Under the pieces are notes generated by a model. It searched no databases, was not told the origin of the DNA, and worked only from the letters and a program-made list of their open reading frames with translations. A stretch of 64,000 nt of DNA. It comes from JALZVT01 sp039029135. GTDB taxonomy: Bacteria > Pseudomonadota > Gammaproteobacteria > Pseudomonadales > Azotimanducaceae. The translations under genes and the position numbers were made by a program. Shown piece after piece: positions 54,240 through 63,522 of this stretch. The stretch's first letter is position 1. Each line of letters begins with the position of its first letter. The stretch lies in assembly GCA_039029135.1 (NCBI GenBank), contig JBCCGT010000013.1, positions 1 to 64,000 of the forward strand, read 5' to 3'.

Positions 54240-54962
54240 TCAGGAGGACTGCTGCCGCAGGGCGAGGAACTCGCGCCGCAGGCTGGCGTCTTCGAGGAAG
54301 GCACCGCGCATGATGCTGTTGGTCATCTTGGACTCGGTGTCCTTAACGCCGCGCCACTGCACGCAGTAGTGTTCGGCCTCCATCACGACGGCCAGGCCAT
54401 CCGGCGCCATCTTCTTCTCTAGCAGATCCGCGAACTGATGCAGGGACTCTTCCTGAATCTGCGGCCGCGACATGATCCAGCTCGCCAGCCGGTTGTATTT
54501 CGACAGGCCGATCAGCTCGGAGTCTTCGCTGGGCAGAACGCCGACCCACAGACGTCCCATGATGGGCACGAGGTGGTGTGAGCAGGCGCTGCGAACCGTG
54601 ATCGGGCCGACGACCATCAGCTCGTTGAGGCGCGAAACGTTCGGGAACTCCGTGACTTTCGGCGCCTCGACGTAACGACCGTTGAAGACCTCGCGCAGGT
54701 ACATTTTCGCGACGCGACGGGCGGTGTCCTGCGTGTTGTGGTCGTTGACCGTATCGATGACCAGACTGCTCAGGACTTCCTCGAGCTTCTCCGCGACCTC
54801 GTCCTGGAGGGCGTCGAGCTCGCCTTCACCAATGAATTCGCTGATGTTGTCGTTGGCAAAGTAGCGCGCCCCGGCATCCTGGATTCGCTGGCGAATGCGC
54901 TGGGATACCGGTTCTTCGTGGCGCGTTCCCGGCAGGGGAAAGCTTCTGGAGGGTGCGTTCAT
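54240..54962 (-). CDS. folE: GTP cyclohydrolase I
   Basis: This 240-aa enzyme makes dihydroneopterin triphosphate from GTP, the first step of folate and pterin synthesis. The N-terminal extension (about 50 residues) precedes the core. Core motifs are DTARRVAKMYLREVFNG, GPITVRSACSHHLVPIMGRLWVGVLP (zinc Cys and His) and LSKYNRLASWIMSRPQIQEES. ATG 54962 was chosen; the frame extends 74 codons further without support. Its C-terminal half is full length. Confidence 0.95.
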   Translation of the reverse strand: MNAPSRSFPLPGTRHEEPVSQRIRQRIQDAGARYFANDNISEFIGEGELDALQDEVAEKLEEVLSSLVIDTVNDHNTQDTARRVAKMYLREVFNGRYVEAPKVTEFPNVSRLNELMVVGPITVRSACSHHLVPIMGRLWVGVLPSEDSELIGLSKYNRLASWIMSRPQIQEESLHQFADLLEKKMAPDGLAVVMEAEHYCVQWRGVKDTESKMTNSIMRGAFLEDASLRREFLALRQQSS

Positions 54963-55071
54963 CGCGCTTCTCGTATGTCCTTTGACTGTGCCCACCGTAG
55001 AAGCCGAAACGTGAATGACCTGTGAATAGCCTCCCTGGATAATGTTTCGTCGAGGTAAACCAGCGCCGCGC

Positions 55072-55980
55072 CTATGGGTTCGCGAGCTCGAAGTTGCCTG
55101 TGGCTTCTTCCCAGGCGCGTCGCAGCACGAAGGCGCGGTCCAGGCCGAGGCTGACGATGAATCTGATCGGCTCGTAGCCGGCATCGGCGGTCAAGTTCGC
55201 GCCAGCGACGAAATCCTCCAGCGGCGTTCCGTCCGCCGCCGCCTTCGCGCCGAGCGCCGCGAGCTGCGCGACGAAGTCCTGATACTGGCGCATCCCCGCG
55301 CGATCCGACGTTTCGCCGTGGCCGGGAATGATGCGCTCGAAGTTCAGCTCGAACGCGGCATCGAGCGTTTCGGACCACTCCGCGACGCTGCCGCCCGCTT
55401 CCAGATCGATGTTCGGATAGTGGCGGTTGAAGAACAGATCACCCATGGCGACCACGTTCTCGTCCTCGAACACCACAACCAGATCGCCGTCGGTGTGCCC
55501 CCGGCCGGGGTGCACGAGCAGCAGGCGCTTGCCGCCGAACTCGATGCGTCGCTGCTCGCTGAAGGTCTCGTTCGGCAGCAGGCCGCCGCCTTCGGCCGAC
55601 CAGAAGTCAGCGTCGAGCACCTTCAGGTGCGACAGCGTCCGCGCCGTCGACACCACGCGCGTGCCGGCGGCGAACGCCGGGTTACCGTGCGTGTGGTCGA
55701 GGTGATAGTGGGTGTTGATGATCAGCGCCACGTCCTGACCGGTGAGCTCGCGCGCCGCATCGCGAATGCGTTCGCCCTGCATCACGAACGTCATGCTATC
55801 GACGATGACCGTGCCCGCGTCCGTACGCAGTACGGCGACGTTGCCACCGAAACCACGCAGCACGTACAGATCATCGCTCAGCCGTTCCACATCGAGCGCG
55901 CGCACCTGGACAGCGACGTAGCCGGCGCCAAGCAGCGCCAGCAGCACGAGGCCGCCCAGCAGCCAAAACAGTTTTTTCAT
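55072..55980 (-). CDS. MBL-fold metallo-hydrolase, membrane-anchored or secreted
   Basis: This 302-aa protein has a hydrophobic N-terminal segment (KKLFWLLGGLVLLALLGAGYVAV) and a metallo-beta-lactamase domain with HYHLDHTHGN, HPGRGHTDGDLVV and IPGHGETSD supplying the metal ligands. The fold covers lactamases, esterases and others; the gene does not allow a choice. ATG 55980 has AGAGGG 7 nt upstream; an ATG six bases earlier is possible. Confidence 0.88.
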   Translation of the reverse strand: MKKLFWLLGGLVLLALLGAGYVAVQVRALDVERLSDDLYVLRGFGGNVAVLRTDAGTVIVDSMTFVMQGERIRDAARELTGQDVALIINTHYHLDHTHGNPAFAAGTRVVSTARTLSHLKVLDADFWSAEGGGLLPNETFSEQRRIEFGGKRLLLVHPGRGHTDGDLVVVFEDENVVAMGDLFFNRHYPNIDLEAGGSVAEWSETLDAAFELNFERIIPGHGETSDRAGMRQYQDFVAQLAALGAKAAADGTPLEDFVAGANLTADAGYEPIRFIVSLGLDRAFVLRRAWEEATGNFELANP

Positions 55981-56212
55981 ACTCATACCCTCTCTTAGGC
56001 CCGTCTGCCCCGTGTCTGCGGCGTGTCTGAGGCGTGCCGACTCACTGTCGGTTGTCGTCCTAGCTCCCAGCGCTGTGCCGTGGCTGCCGCGATGACCAGG
56101 AACGGGTCGATCAGAATTCTACGGTAACCGCAGCGAGTCCGTTCGGTCTCCCCTCCCCGACCGCCGACGGCTTATGATGCCACTCGAGATCCGCACCACA
56201 GGGAGAGCCATC

Positions 56213-56950
56213 GTGAGCCTGATCGACTATCAATCGGACAACCGCATCGCGCTGATCACCATCAATCGAGCCGATCGGCTGAACGCGCTGAGCGAGGAGG
56301 TCATCGTCGGCCTGCAGGAGGCCTGGCGGCGCTACCGCGACTCCGACGATCGCTGCGCCATCGTGCACGCCGCGGGCGAGCGCGCGTTCTCGGTTGGCGC
56401 TGACATCGGTTCGCCGCCGAAAGAGATGTGGCAGGGCGTGCCCAGCGTCGGCGTCGAATTGAACAAGCCGATCATCGCGGCGGTGCACGGCTGGTGCATA
56501 GGTGGTGCGTACTGCATCGTACAGATGTGCGATCTGGTCATCGCGGCGGACAACACGCGCTTCAAGTACCCCGAGGCGCAGCTCGGTTTCTCCGGCGGCC
56601 TCATCGCCAGCATGATGGCGCGCGTGCCGCAGAAGGTCGCGATGGAATTCATGCTGCTCGGCCAGGATCTCAGCGCGCAGCGCGCCTACGAGGTCGGCAT
56701 GGTGAACAAGATCGTGCCGGCAGGTACGGAGGTCGAGGCCGCGCGCGAGTGGGCGACGATACTCGCGAACTCGGCGCCGCTGGTCGTCGAGACGCTGAAG
56801 AAGTTCACGCTAGATACTCTCGCGAAGAGCCCGGCCGAGGCCGCCGCCATCGCGCGCGAGGACCTGTTGACGATTCGGAATTCAGAAGATGGTAAGGAGG
56901 GTGGCCGTGCGTTCGCAGAAAAACGAACCCCGAACTTTCAGGGTCGCTAG
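56213..56950 (+). CDS. Enoyl-CoA hydratase/isomerase family protein
   Basis: This is a 245-aa crotonase-fold enzyme. RADRLNALSEEVIVGL, AGERAFSVGADIGSPP (oxyanion loop) and NKPIIAAVHGWCIGGAYCIVQMCDLVIAADNTRFKYPEAQLGFSGG match the family. It would act on unsaturated acyl-CoA in beta-oxidation or a side pathway and could take products of the acyl-CoA synthetase at 354. GTG 56213 has AGGGAGA 6 nt upstream. Its last 44 bases overlap the DUF2799 lipoprotein gene. Confidence 0.9.
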   Translation: MSLIDYQSDNRIALITINRADRLNALSEEVIVGLQEAWRRYRDSDDRCAIVHAAGERAFSVGADIGSPPKEMWQGVPSVGVELNKPIIAAVHGWCIGGAYCIVQMCDLVIAADNTRFKYPEAQLGFSGGLIASMMARVPQKVAMEFMLLGQDLSAQRAYEVGMVNKIVPAGTEVEAAREWATILANSAPLVVETLKKFTLDTLAKSPAEAAAIAREDLLTIRNSEDGKEGGRAFAEKRTPNFQGR

Positions 56951-57548
56951 CGCGCTGTTGGCGCTAGCGCTCGTCGGCGGCTGCGCCGGTCCCAGCGTCT
57001 CCGAGCAGCAGTGCCTGGCGGGGGACTGGGAATCCATCGGCTATCGCGACGGCGAGCGCGGCGTCAGCACCTCGCGCCTGCTGGAACATCAGGACGCCTG
57101 CGGGAAGTTCGGCGTCGTGCCCGACAAGGCAGAGTATTTTCGCGGCTGGGAGGCCGGCATCGAGACCTTCTGTACGCCGCAGAACGGCTTTCGCCAGGGC
57201 CGCGGCGGCAAAGCGGTCAACACGCTGTGCGATGCCTATCCTGACTTCTCGGCCGGCCACGCGGACGGCGCTCTTCTGTACGACGCCGGTCGCCGCGCCG
57301 ACGACGCCGAGCGCCGGCTGCAGTCGGCGGAACAGGAGATCGAGGCGCTCGGCGAGGAGATCGAGACGGTCAAGCAGCAGCAGCTCGACGCCACGCTGGA
57401 CGACGAGGCACGACTGGCACTTGGGGATCGGCTGGAAGATCTGGTCGAGGAGCGCGTCGAGCTGCGCGCCGAACTCGAACCCCTGGCGCGCGAGCTCGAG
57501 CGCGCGGAGCGGGAGCTGGCGGCGCTGGAGGCCGAGTTCCTGCCCTGA
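56907..57548 (+). CDS. DUF2799 lipoprotein with C-terminal coiled coil
   Basis: This 213-aa protein has a lipobox VGGC, then a DUF2799 region (CLAGDWESIGYRDGERG, HQDACGKFGVVPDKAEYFRGWEAGIETFC, NGFRQGRGGKAVNTLC, GHADGALLYDAGRRADDAE). A long heptad-rich coiled coil follows (about residues 130-210, rich in E, R and L). I start it at GTG 56907 because AAGGAGG lies 6 nt upstream, inside the preceding gene. Function unknown; probably an envelope protein. Confidence 0.82.
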   Translation: MRSQKNEPRTFRVASALLALALVGGCAGPSVSEQQCLAGDWESIGYRDGERGVSTSRLLEHQDACGKFGVVPDKAEYFRGWEAGIETFCTPQNGFRQGRGGKAVNTLCDAYPDFSAGHADGALLYDAGRRADDAERRLQSAEQEIEALGEEIETVKQQQLDATLDDEARLALGDRLEDLVEERVELRAELEPLARELERAERELAALEAEFLP

Positions 57549-57620
57549 GCGCGGCCTGAGGGAAGCCAGAGAGAGGCCTGAGCGCGTCGGGCGTATGGCC
57601 GGAAAAAGGCGGAGCTGGCC

Positions 57621-58670
57621 TCAGTAATAGCCCTGCCCCGTGCGGTAGCGCAGCTGCAGACTGAGCGTCGTTTGCGTCGCATCAACCGACGCAAAGAGAT
57701 CCTGTTCGAGCTGCGCGGAAACCGACAGCGCCCGCGTCGGGCGATAGACCACGCCAGCGGCGGCCTCGATCACGTCGCCGGCGTCGACCTCGCCGCGGGC
57801 GCCGAGCTGACCGTAAAACTGCCAGGTGTCCGAGCTGTCCGCGCGGTTCCATTCGATGAGCCCGTCGTACATCCCGCGTCCGTCGGTGGTTCCGAAGGCG
57901 ACCTCGGCCAGCCAGGACTGCAGTCCGACGCGATACTGCGCATCGAGTCCGACCCGCTCCCGGCCAACGCCGTCGATCTCGTTTTTCAGCAGCGACAGGC
58001 CGAGCACCAACCTGCCGGCGCGCGGCGTGCCCACGCGACCCGCAAACACGTAGGAACCCGCCTCGCGTCCCACTCGCTGATTGCCGCCACCACCCACCAT
58101 GAACTCATACTCGAACAGCTCGTGCTCGTTGTTCAGCGTGACGCCCCAGTCGGCCTGCAGGCCGAGATTTTGCGGAACGTCGTACTGCCTGAGCGTGCCG
58201 TTGGTATCGACCAGATGCTCGAGACCGAAGGGCAGCTCCATGTGCCCCACGCGCACGTTGGGCAGGCCGCGCGGCAACCCCGTGTAGTTAAAGTTCACGA
58301 TCCGATAAACCAGCCGCGTGTCCCGATCGTCCGCGTAGAAGCTCGGGGTCGGGCGCAGACCCTCGACCCGGGTCAAGTAGGCCTGCACGGTCAGCACACC
58401 GCGATCGCGATGCAGGTTGCGAAACTCCTTACGCAGATCGATGCCCAGCGCGTGCCGGTGGCCGACCAGTTCCGGGTCCACGTACCAGTAGGAACTGCTG
58501 GAGGAGTCCACCGACAGCCGCAGATTCTCCTTGAGATCGACGAGCAGGTCCGTCGCGATCTCCGACACGGCGATTGAAGGTGGGCTGTACGCGGCGCTCA
58601 ACAACAGCAGCAACAATCCCGACAGCCACAGCGGCAACCGCCGGGGAATGGTGATCGCTGTGTGGCTCAT
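57621..58670 (-). CDS. Outer-membrane beta-barrel protein, porin-like
   Basis: This 349-aa protein has a signal peptide (residues about 1-34, ending SPPSIAVS). Alternating amphipathic strands follow: LTVQAYLTRVEGL, RLVYRIVNFNYTG, NVRVGHMELPFGLEHLVDTNGTLRQYDVPQNLG, GRLVLGLSLL, WLAEVAFGTTDG, LSLQLRYRTGQGYY. Aromatic residues at the C terminus fit an outer-membrane barrel. The VGHMELPFGLEH segment recalls phosphate-selective porin-type barrels. Substrate unknown. GGAG precedes the ATG. Confidence 0.75.
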   Translation of the reverse strand: MSHTAITIPRRLPLWLSGLLLLLLSAAYSPPSIAVSEIATDLLVDLKENLRLSVDSSSSSYWYVDPELVGHRHALGIDLRKEFRNLHRDRGVLTVQAYLTRVEGLRPTPSFYADDRDTRLVYRIVNFNYTGLPRGLPNVRVGHMELPFGLEHLVDTNGTLRQYDVPQNLGLQADWGVTLNNEHELFEYEFMVGGGGNQRVGREAGSYVFAGRVGTPRAGRLVLGLSLLKNEIDGVGRERVGLDAQYRVGLQSWLAEVAFGTTDGRGMYDGLIEWNRADSSDTWQFYGQLGARGEVDAGDVIEAAAGVVYRPTRALSVSAQLEQDLFASVDATQTTLSLQLRYRTGQGYY

Positions 58671-58844
58671 CGCAGGCTCCGTCGCTGTTGCGCCGCTTCC
58701 GCAGAATGCGGGCGCAGCTCATCAACAACGGCTAACGGCAGCCGGATGCCGGGCGTTAGCGCCTCAGCCTAGACCTGAGCGGGCAGTCACACAGGGTTCG
58801 TGATCGAGCGTGCGACTAGCCAACGAATCGCCGCACAGCCGTGT

Positions 58845-59738
58845 TCAGCCGCGAAACGGCGCGAGGCCTTCCATGTCGCCGATGTCGTGCGAGACATAGA
58901 CGCTCATGTGGTCCGTCTGATCGAGCCCGTGCAGCCAGAGACGCAGCTCCGCGGTTCGATCGGTGTTCTCAGGCACGACGAGGTAGCTGTAGGCGAAGCC
59001 CTTGCCAGTGTCCTCGACGAGGTCTGTCTTGGAATTGGTGATATCGCCGGAGAACAGCAGGATCCGCTCTTCGACGGCGACGGCAAACAGCGTCGAGCCC
59101 GGCGTGTGCCCGCCCAGCGAATAGATGCCGACGCCGGGAAAGTCCGCCAACTCGGTCAGCGTGTCCGCGTCGATGGCATCGGCCTGGCGACAGCCGGCGA
59201 CGATGGCGGCGCCCTCGGTGGTGTTAACGTTGTGCGTCGTGCGCTGAAGGTTGGTCTGCACGACCTTCATGCGCGGATTGTTCGCGCACAGCGCCACCGC
59301 GCCCTGCGTGTGGTCGATGTGCAGGTGCGTAAAGCCGATGGCGGCCACGTCCTGCAGGCGGTCGCCTAGCTCCCGCACCGCGGTCGTGTGCACCTCGGCG
59401 GGCTGCGCCCCGTAGAGCCACTCCATCAGACGGCCAAAGTCACGCGCGGCCGCAGCGTCCATCCCCGCATCGATCAGCATCAGGCGCCCGTCGGCCCATT
59501 CGATAACCACCGTGTGATGGCCAAGCGACAGCACCTCGGATTCCTGGCTGGACGTGCGAATCGCAGAAACCGAGACGGGGCCATTGGCGGTTCGCCGCAG
59601 GGCTTCGAACTGGGCGACGTCCGGCAGACCCGGTCCGATCTGGCGGATGTCGAGCTGCGCGGGCAGCAGGTACAGCAATCGTCCTCCGATCAATAGGGCG
59701 ATCAGTACGACGACTGACACTAACGTCTTCTTGAGCAA
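58845..59738 (-). CDS. MBL-fold metallo-hydrolase, N-terminally anchored
   Basis: This 297-aa protein has a hydrophobic N terminus (KKTLVSVVVLIALLIGG) and an MBL domain with His138, His140, Asp142 and His143 in THLHIDHTQG, GGHTPGSTLF and the later VSHDIGD. It is distinct from the MBL gene at 55072. The start is TTG 59738 with GGAGAG 5 nt upstream. Substrate unknown. Confidence 0.87.
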   Translation of the reverse strand: MLKKTLVSVVVLIALLIGGRLLYLLPAQLDIRQIGPGLPDVAQFEALRRTANGPVSVSAIRTSSQESEVLSLGHHTVVIEWADGRLMLIDAGMDAAAARDFGRLMEWLYGAQPAEVHTTAVRELGDRLQDVAAIGFTHLHIDHTQGAVALCANNPRMKVVQTNLQRTTHNVNTTEGAAIVAGCRQADAIDADTLTELADFPGVGIYSLGGHTPGSTLFAVAVEERILLFSGDITNSKTDLVEDTGKGFAYSYLVVPENTDRTAELRLWLHGLDQTDHMSVYVSHDIGDMEGLAPFRG

Positions 59739-59812
59739 AAGAACTCTCCAACGGGTAGCTGTGTGCGGTGTTGAACGATCAACGGCGCGCGGCAGCCGAC
59801 GCGCCGCTCCGG

Positions 59813-60901
59813 CTAGAACTCGAGAATCGCGCGCCCGGAGATACTGCCGTCCTCCAGCGCGGCCGCCGCCTCGTTGATCTGGTCGATGCTGTAGCGCGCG
59901 GTGACCATCTCCTCCAGCGGCAACGCCCCGGTCTCGTGCCAGCGCAGGAACATCGGAAAATCACGATCCGGGGCACAAGAGCCACCGAGGCTGCCGATGA
60001 ACTTCTTCTCGTGCAGCAGCACGTCGAAGGTATCGATTTCCACGGTGCTGCTCGGCACGCCGACGAGCACCGCGGTGCCGCCGGTGCAGGCGCCGAAGTG
60101 ACCGCTGCGGCAGGCTGGCGTGATCTGCTGCATCGTCTTGCTCAGGCCGATGCAGTCGAAGGCGAAGTCCGCGCCGCTCACGGTGCCCTTGAGCATCGTG
60201 TTCTTGTTGCTTTGCACGGTCAGTTCGTGAATCGCCTCAACCGGGTCCACGCGACCCGCGTTGATGCCGTGCGTGGCCCCGAAGCGTTTCGCAAATTCGA
60301 GCTTCTCGTCGCTGAGATCCACCGCGATGATCGGGTCGGCGCCCGCCACCTTGGCGCCCACGACCGCGGACAGGCCAACGCCGCCGACGCCGAATATCGC
60401 GACGCTGTCGCCAACGCCCACGCCCGCCGTGTTGATCACGGCGCCGGCACCCGTCATCACCGCGCAGCCGATGATCGAGGTCACGTCACGCGCGATGCCC
60501 GGATCGGCCTTGACGACATACTGCTCGTCGCAAAGCGTGTGGTCCGCCCAGGTGAACACGTTTTCGGATTCCGCCATGCCGCCGGTGACTTCCAGCCGAG
60601 AGCGCTCCGGGCGACGGCCGCCGGCCGCCACTGCCCTCGGCACCCAGGTGACCAGCACGGTGTCGCCTTCCTCGACGTGGGTCACGGCCGAGCCGGCCTT
60701 GAGGATCTCACCCGTCGCCTCGTGGCCAAGGATCACGGGAGAGCGGCGCTCACGATGCATCTGGTGTAGCTGCGAATGGCAGACGCCCGAAGCAAACTGA
60801 CGTACGACGACCTGATGCGGTCCCGGGTCCGGCAGGTCGATCTCTTGGAGCTCCAGCGGACCCTGTGCCTGAGGCAGAACCACCACTCGCGCCTGCGTCA
60901 T
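59813..60901 (-). CDS. Zinc-dependent alcohol dehydrogenase, apparently lacking the structural-zinc lobe
   Basis: This 362-aa protein is a medium-chain alcohol dehydrogenase. Catalytic zinc ligands are Cys41 (SGVCHSQLH), His60 and Glu61 (GHEATG), with a later Cys in IIGCAVMTGAGAV. The NAD-binding GVGGVGLSAVVGAKVAGA follows. Where class III enzymes have the four structural-zinc cysteines, the sequence is VPRAVAAGGRRPERSRLEVTGG, with none. ATG 60901 was chosen with GAGGA 7 nt upstream. Substrate unknown. It diverges from the SWIM-domain gene. Confidence 0.9.
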   Translation of the reverse strand: MTQARVVVLPQAQGPLELQEIDLPDPGPHQVVVRQFASGVCHSQLHQMHRERRSPVILGHEATGEILKAGSAVTHVEEGDTVLVTWVPRAVAAGGRRPERSRLEVTGGMAESENVFTWADHTLCDEQYVVKADPGIARDVTSIIGCAVMTGAGAVINTAGVGVGDSVAIFGVGGVGLSAVVGAKVAGADPIIAVDLSDEKLEFAKRFGATHGINAGRVDPVEAIHELTVQSNKNTMLKGTVSGADFAFDCIGLSKTMQQITPACRSGHFGACTGGTAVLVGVPSSTVEIDTFDVLLHEKKFIGSLGGSCAPDRDFPMFLRWHETGALPLEEMVTARYSIDQINEAAAALEDGSISGRAILEF

Positions 60902-61007
60902 CGGCATATCCTCAATTACATACATTCATACAATCGGCTGATTTTACACGCTGCGAACCGCCGCCAAAGCCGTGGTTATGCCCACGTCCATCCACTAGGC
61001 TGAACCC

Positions 61008-62702
61008 ATGCAAGCCCCGTCGCCCGAGCAGCTACAGAAACTGGCTGGCGCGACCGCATTCGCGGCGGGCGAGGCCCTGTTCGCCGCGGCGGCCGTGAGC
61101 GACCTGACCATCGGCGAGACGCGAATCACGGCGAACGTGCGCGATGGCGGCGTCGAGCGCGTCGAGCTGCGCGTCAGCCGTCGCCAGGTGGATCCGAGCT
61201 GTACCTGCCCCGACTCTGACGGTTTTGACTTCTGCAAGCACTGCGCCGCGGTGGGGCTTGCCGCTCACGCCCAGCTCGAACGCCAGGCGGCGCTGCGCGA
61301 CGGCAGCGAGGCGGAACGCATCGAGGCCTACCTGCTCACGCAGCCTCGCGAGAGCCTGATTTCGAGCCTGGTGCAGGCGAGCCAACACGACAGCGCGCTG
61401 CGCCGGCAGCTGCTGCTGCGCGCCGACGTCGCCGCCGGCAAGGCCAGCGCGACGCGCCTGAAACGCGACATCACTGCGGCGACGCCCCTGCGCGATACGC
61501 GCAAGGCGCGCGAGATCAAGGCCTACTACGAGACGCTGGAGCGCGCCCTGGCAGAGCTCGAGGCCATCGCCGCCGAACTACCGGCGAAGACGCTGAAGAG
61601 CGTGGTCGACCATGCGATCGAACGCCTGGGCAAGGCGCTCGATCGCGTCTACGACCGCAAGGGCGAGCGCAACGACTCGATGGCCATGGTCCGCGCGCTG
61701 ATCCGGCGGGTCCTGGAGCATCAGGAGCTGCCCGAGTCGCAGCGCGTCGCGTTCCTCCTGCAGCACGTCATCGCGGACGACAAACAGCTGCTGCCGCTGG
61801 CGCGCGTGTTCGAGCTGCTGGCCTCCAGCCTGGGCGACTCAGGCGTCGAGACGCTCGTCGACCTGGCGCGAGCGCACTTCGACACCGTAACGCCCCCGGA
61901 GCTCGGCGAATGGCGCTATTTCGACAGCAAAGAGAAACGCGTGGAAGCGCTGCTGCTGCATCGCTATGAGGCCACCGGCGACGACGACAACCTGCTGCAC
62001 GTTCTGCAGCGCCGCTGCATGACCGCCGCCGACTGCTATCGCGTGGCGGAACTCTTGATCACGATGCAGCGCCTCGACGAGGCGGAGACATGGCTGACGC
62101 GCGGCGACGAGGCGATGGGGCCGCGGGCTAAGCCGACGACGGCGCATGTGCGCCTGCTGCGTGCGCGCGACGATCACACCGGGGCGCTGAATGCGCAGCG
62201 CGCACTGCTGCTGAACCGACCGACGTTGGAGGCCCTGCTGGAACTGAAGCGGCTGGCCCAGTCCGCAGACCACGACCCGGCCGGCGCGGAGTTCTGGCGC
62301 GATACGCTGGATGCGCTGCTGCATCGCGCGCGCACCGATCCGATGTTCGGTCACGCCGCCGCCTGGACGCTGGCCCGCTACGCCGCCAGCAACGGCGATC
62401 TGGAGCGCGCGTTCGTGCTGGTGCGCGATCACCTCGGTAACGATGACGACCACCGTCTGGAGGCGCTGGAGTGGTTCGGCGACGATCCCGAACGGGCACT
62501 GTCGATTCTGGATCGGGTCATCGACAACGCGATCGACATGCGCACGCGCCACGCCTATCAGTACGCCGCGGGGCTGCTGCAGTCGAACCGGGCGCTGTTT
62601 GATGCGCTCAGCGAGCGCGCCTATCACGACAAGCTGCTCGCGCTGCGAGTGCGCTACGGGCGCCGGTCAGGATTGATCGCGCAGCTTGAGCGCATCGAAT
62701 AG
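61008..62702 (+). CDS. SWIM zinc-finger domain protein
   Basis: This 564-aa protein has a SWIM finger at residues 65-79 (Cys65, Cys67, Cys76, His78) of the form CxC then CxH. A long helical region follows, with repeated pairs such as LIRRVLEHQELPESQRVAFLLQHVI, LLHVLQRRCMTAADCYRVAELLITMQRLDEAETWL and DLERAFVLVRDHLGNDDDHRLEALEWFG, resembling TPR-like or alpha-solenoid repeats. SWIM proteins often bind DNA or proteins. No catalytic motif is seen. The ribosome site is weak. Confidence 0.83.
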   Translation: MQAPSPEQLQKLAGATAFAAGEALFAAAAVSDLTIGETRITANVRDGGVERVELRVSRRQVDPSCTCPDSDGFDFCKHCAAVGLAAHAQLERQAALRDGSEAERIEAYLLTQPRESLISSLVQASQHDSALRRQLLLRADVAAGKASATRLKRDITAATPLRDTRKAREIKAYYETLERALAELEAIAAELPAKTLKSVVDHAIERLGKALDRVYDRKGERNDSMAMVRALIRRVLEHQELPESQRVAFLLQHVIADDKQLLPLARVFELLASSLGDSGVETLVDLARAHFDTVTPPELGEWRYFDSKEKRVEALLLHRYEATGDDDNLLHVLQRRCMTAADCYRVAELLITMQRLDEAETWLTRGDEAMGPRAKPTTAHVRLLRARDDHTGALNAQRALLLNRPTLEALLELKRLAQSADHDPAGAEFWRDTLDALLHRARTDPMFGHAAAWTLARYAASNGDLERAFVLVRDHLGNDDDHRLEALEWFGDDPERALSILDRVIDNAIDMRTRHAYQYAAGLLQSNRALFDALSERAYHDKLLALRVRYGRRSGLIAQLERIE

Positions 62703-62746
62703 CGGCTTCGCATTTCTGCTCAGCGCGATCCCTGATCAGCTGTTGC

Positions 62747-63433
62747 CTAAATCTTGATCTCTTCCTCGGCGCGTACCAGATAGCTGCCTTCGGCCAGCGC
62801 ACCCAATTCCAGCCTGCCGACTTGCTGCAGGTGTAGCGCCTCGATTGACAGCTCGGTCGCCGCAAAGAGCTCCTGCATAGCCTTGGCGCCGATGTTTCGC
62901 GTGCTGAGCAGCAACGTCGCGTCATCCGTGGTCTGGATGTCGACCGCCGGCCCAGCCAGCTTTCCTGACGGCACCGGCCAGGCGGCCTCAAGCCGGCGAA
63001 TCTGGTCTTCCGTGATCGGGCGTCGAGACTGGAATCGGTAGACGTGCGGCTTGGTCAACAGCCGCTTCTTGATTCGACTGGCCCAGCGCGCATCGTCACT
63101 GAGCAACACGAGGCCGCTGTGCGAGGTCCCGAGCGTATTCGCGAAGTAGTAGTAGCGCTCGTCAGAGCCGTCGTCCAGAAGTTCCAACACCGAAGCGCAT
63201 TCACCGCCTTTGGTCGCGCACGCATACGCCGGTGGCTTGTGCAGCACGACGTATCGATAGTTCGCGATCTCTATGGATTCGCCATCGAACACCACCCGAG
63301 CGTCGTCGCCGACTTCGAAAAACGGGTCGGTAATCACGGCACCGTCGACCGACAGTCGACCCTTGCGGATGAAGAACTTCGCCTGATTGAGGCTCATCGC
63401 CACAGACAGAGACAAGAATTTACTCAGTCGCAT
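62747..63433 (-). CDS. RsuA-like pseudouridine synthase family protein, catalytic Asp missing
   Basis: This 228-aa protein has an S4-like N-terminal domain (MRLSKFLSLSVAMSLNQAKFFIRKGRLSVDG) and a pseudouridine-synthase-like C-terminal domain (VVLHKPPAYACAT, GLVLLSDDARWASRI, ending GALAEGSYLVRAEEEI). Where RsuA has AGRLDxDTTGLVL the sequence reads ANTLGTSHSGLVL, so the essential Asp (position 102 here) is Gly. The later RxHQVKRM element is also not conserved. The start at ATG 63433 matches RsuA. It may be an RNA-binding relative without activity. Confidence 0.75.
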   Translation of the reverse strand: MRLSKFLSLSVAMSLNQAKFFIRKGRLSVDGAVITDPFFEVGDDARVVFDGESIEIANYRYVVLHKPPAYACATKGGECASVLELLDDGSDERYYYFANTLGTSHSGLVLLSDDARWASRIKKRLLTKPHVYRFQSRRPITEDQIRRLEAAWPVPSGKLAGPAVDIQTTDDATLLLSTRNIGAKAMQELFAATELSIEALHLQQVGRLELGALAEGSYLVRAEEEIKI

Positions 63434-63522
63434 GGCGGGTCTCAGGGTTGCGATCTCGAGCGCCATTCATCGAAGCTACGCTCCAGGCACACAGCGCGCG
63501 TCTGCCGCCGGGCGGACGCGAC

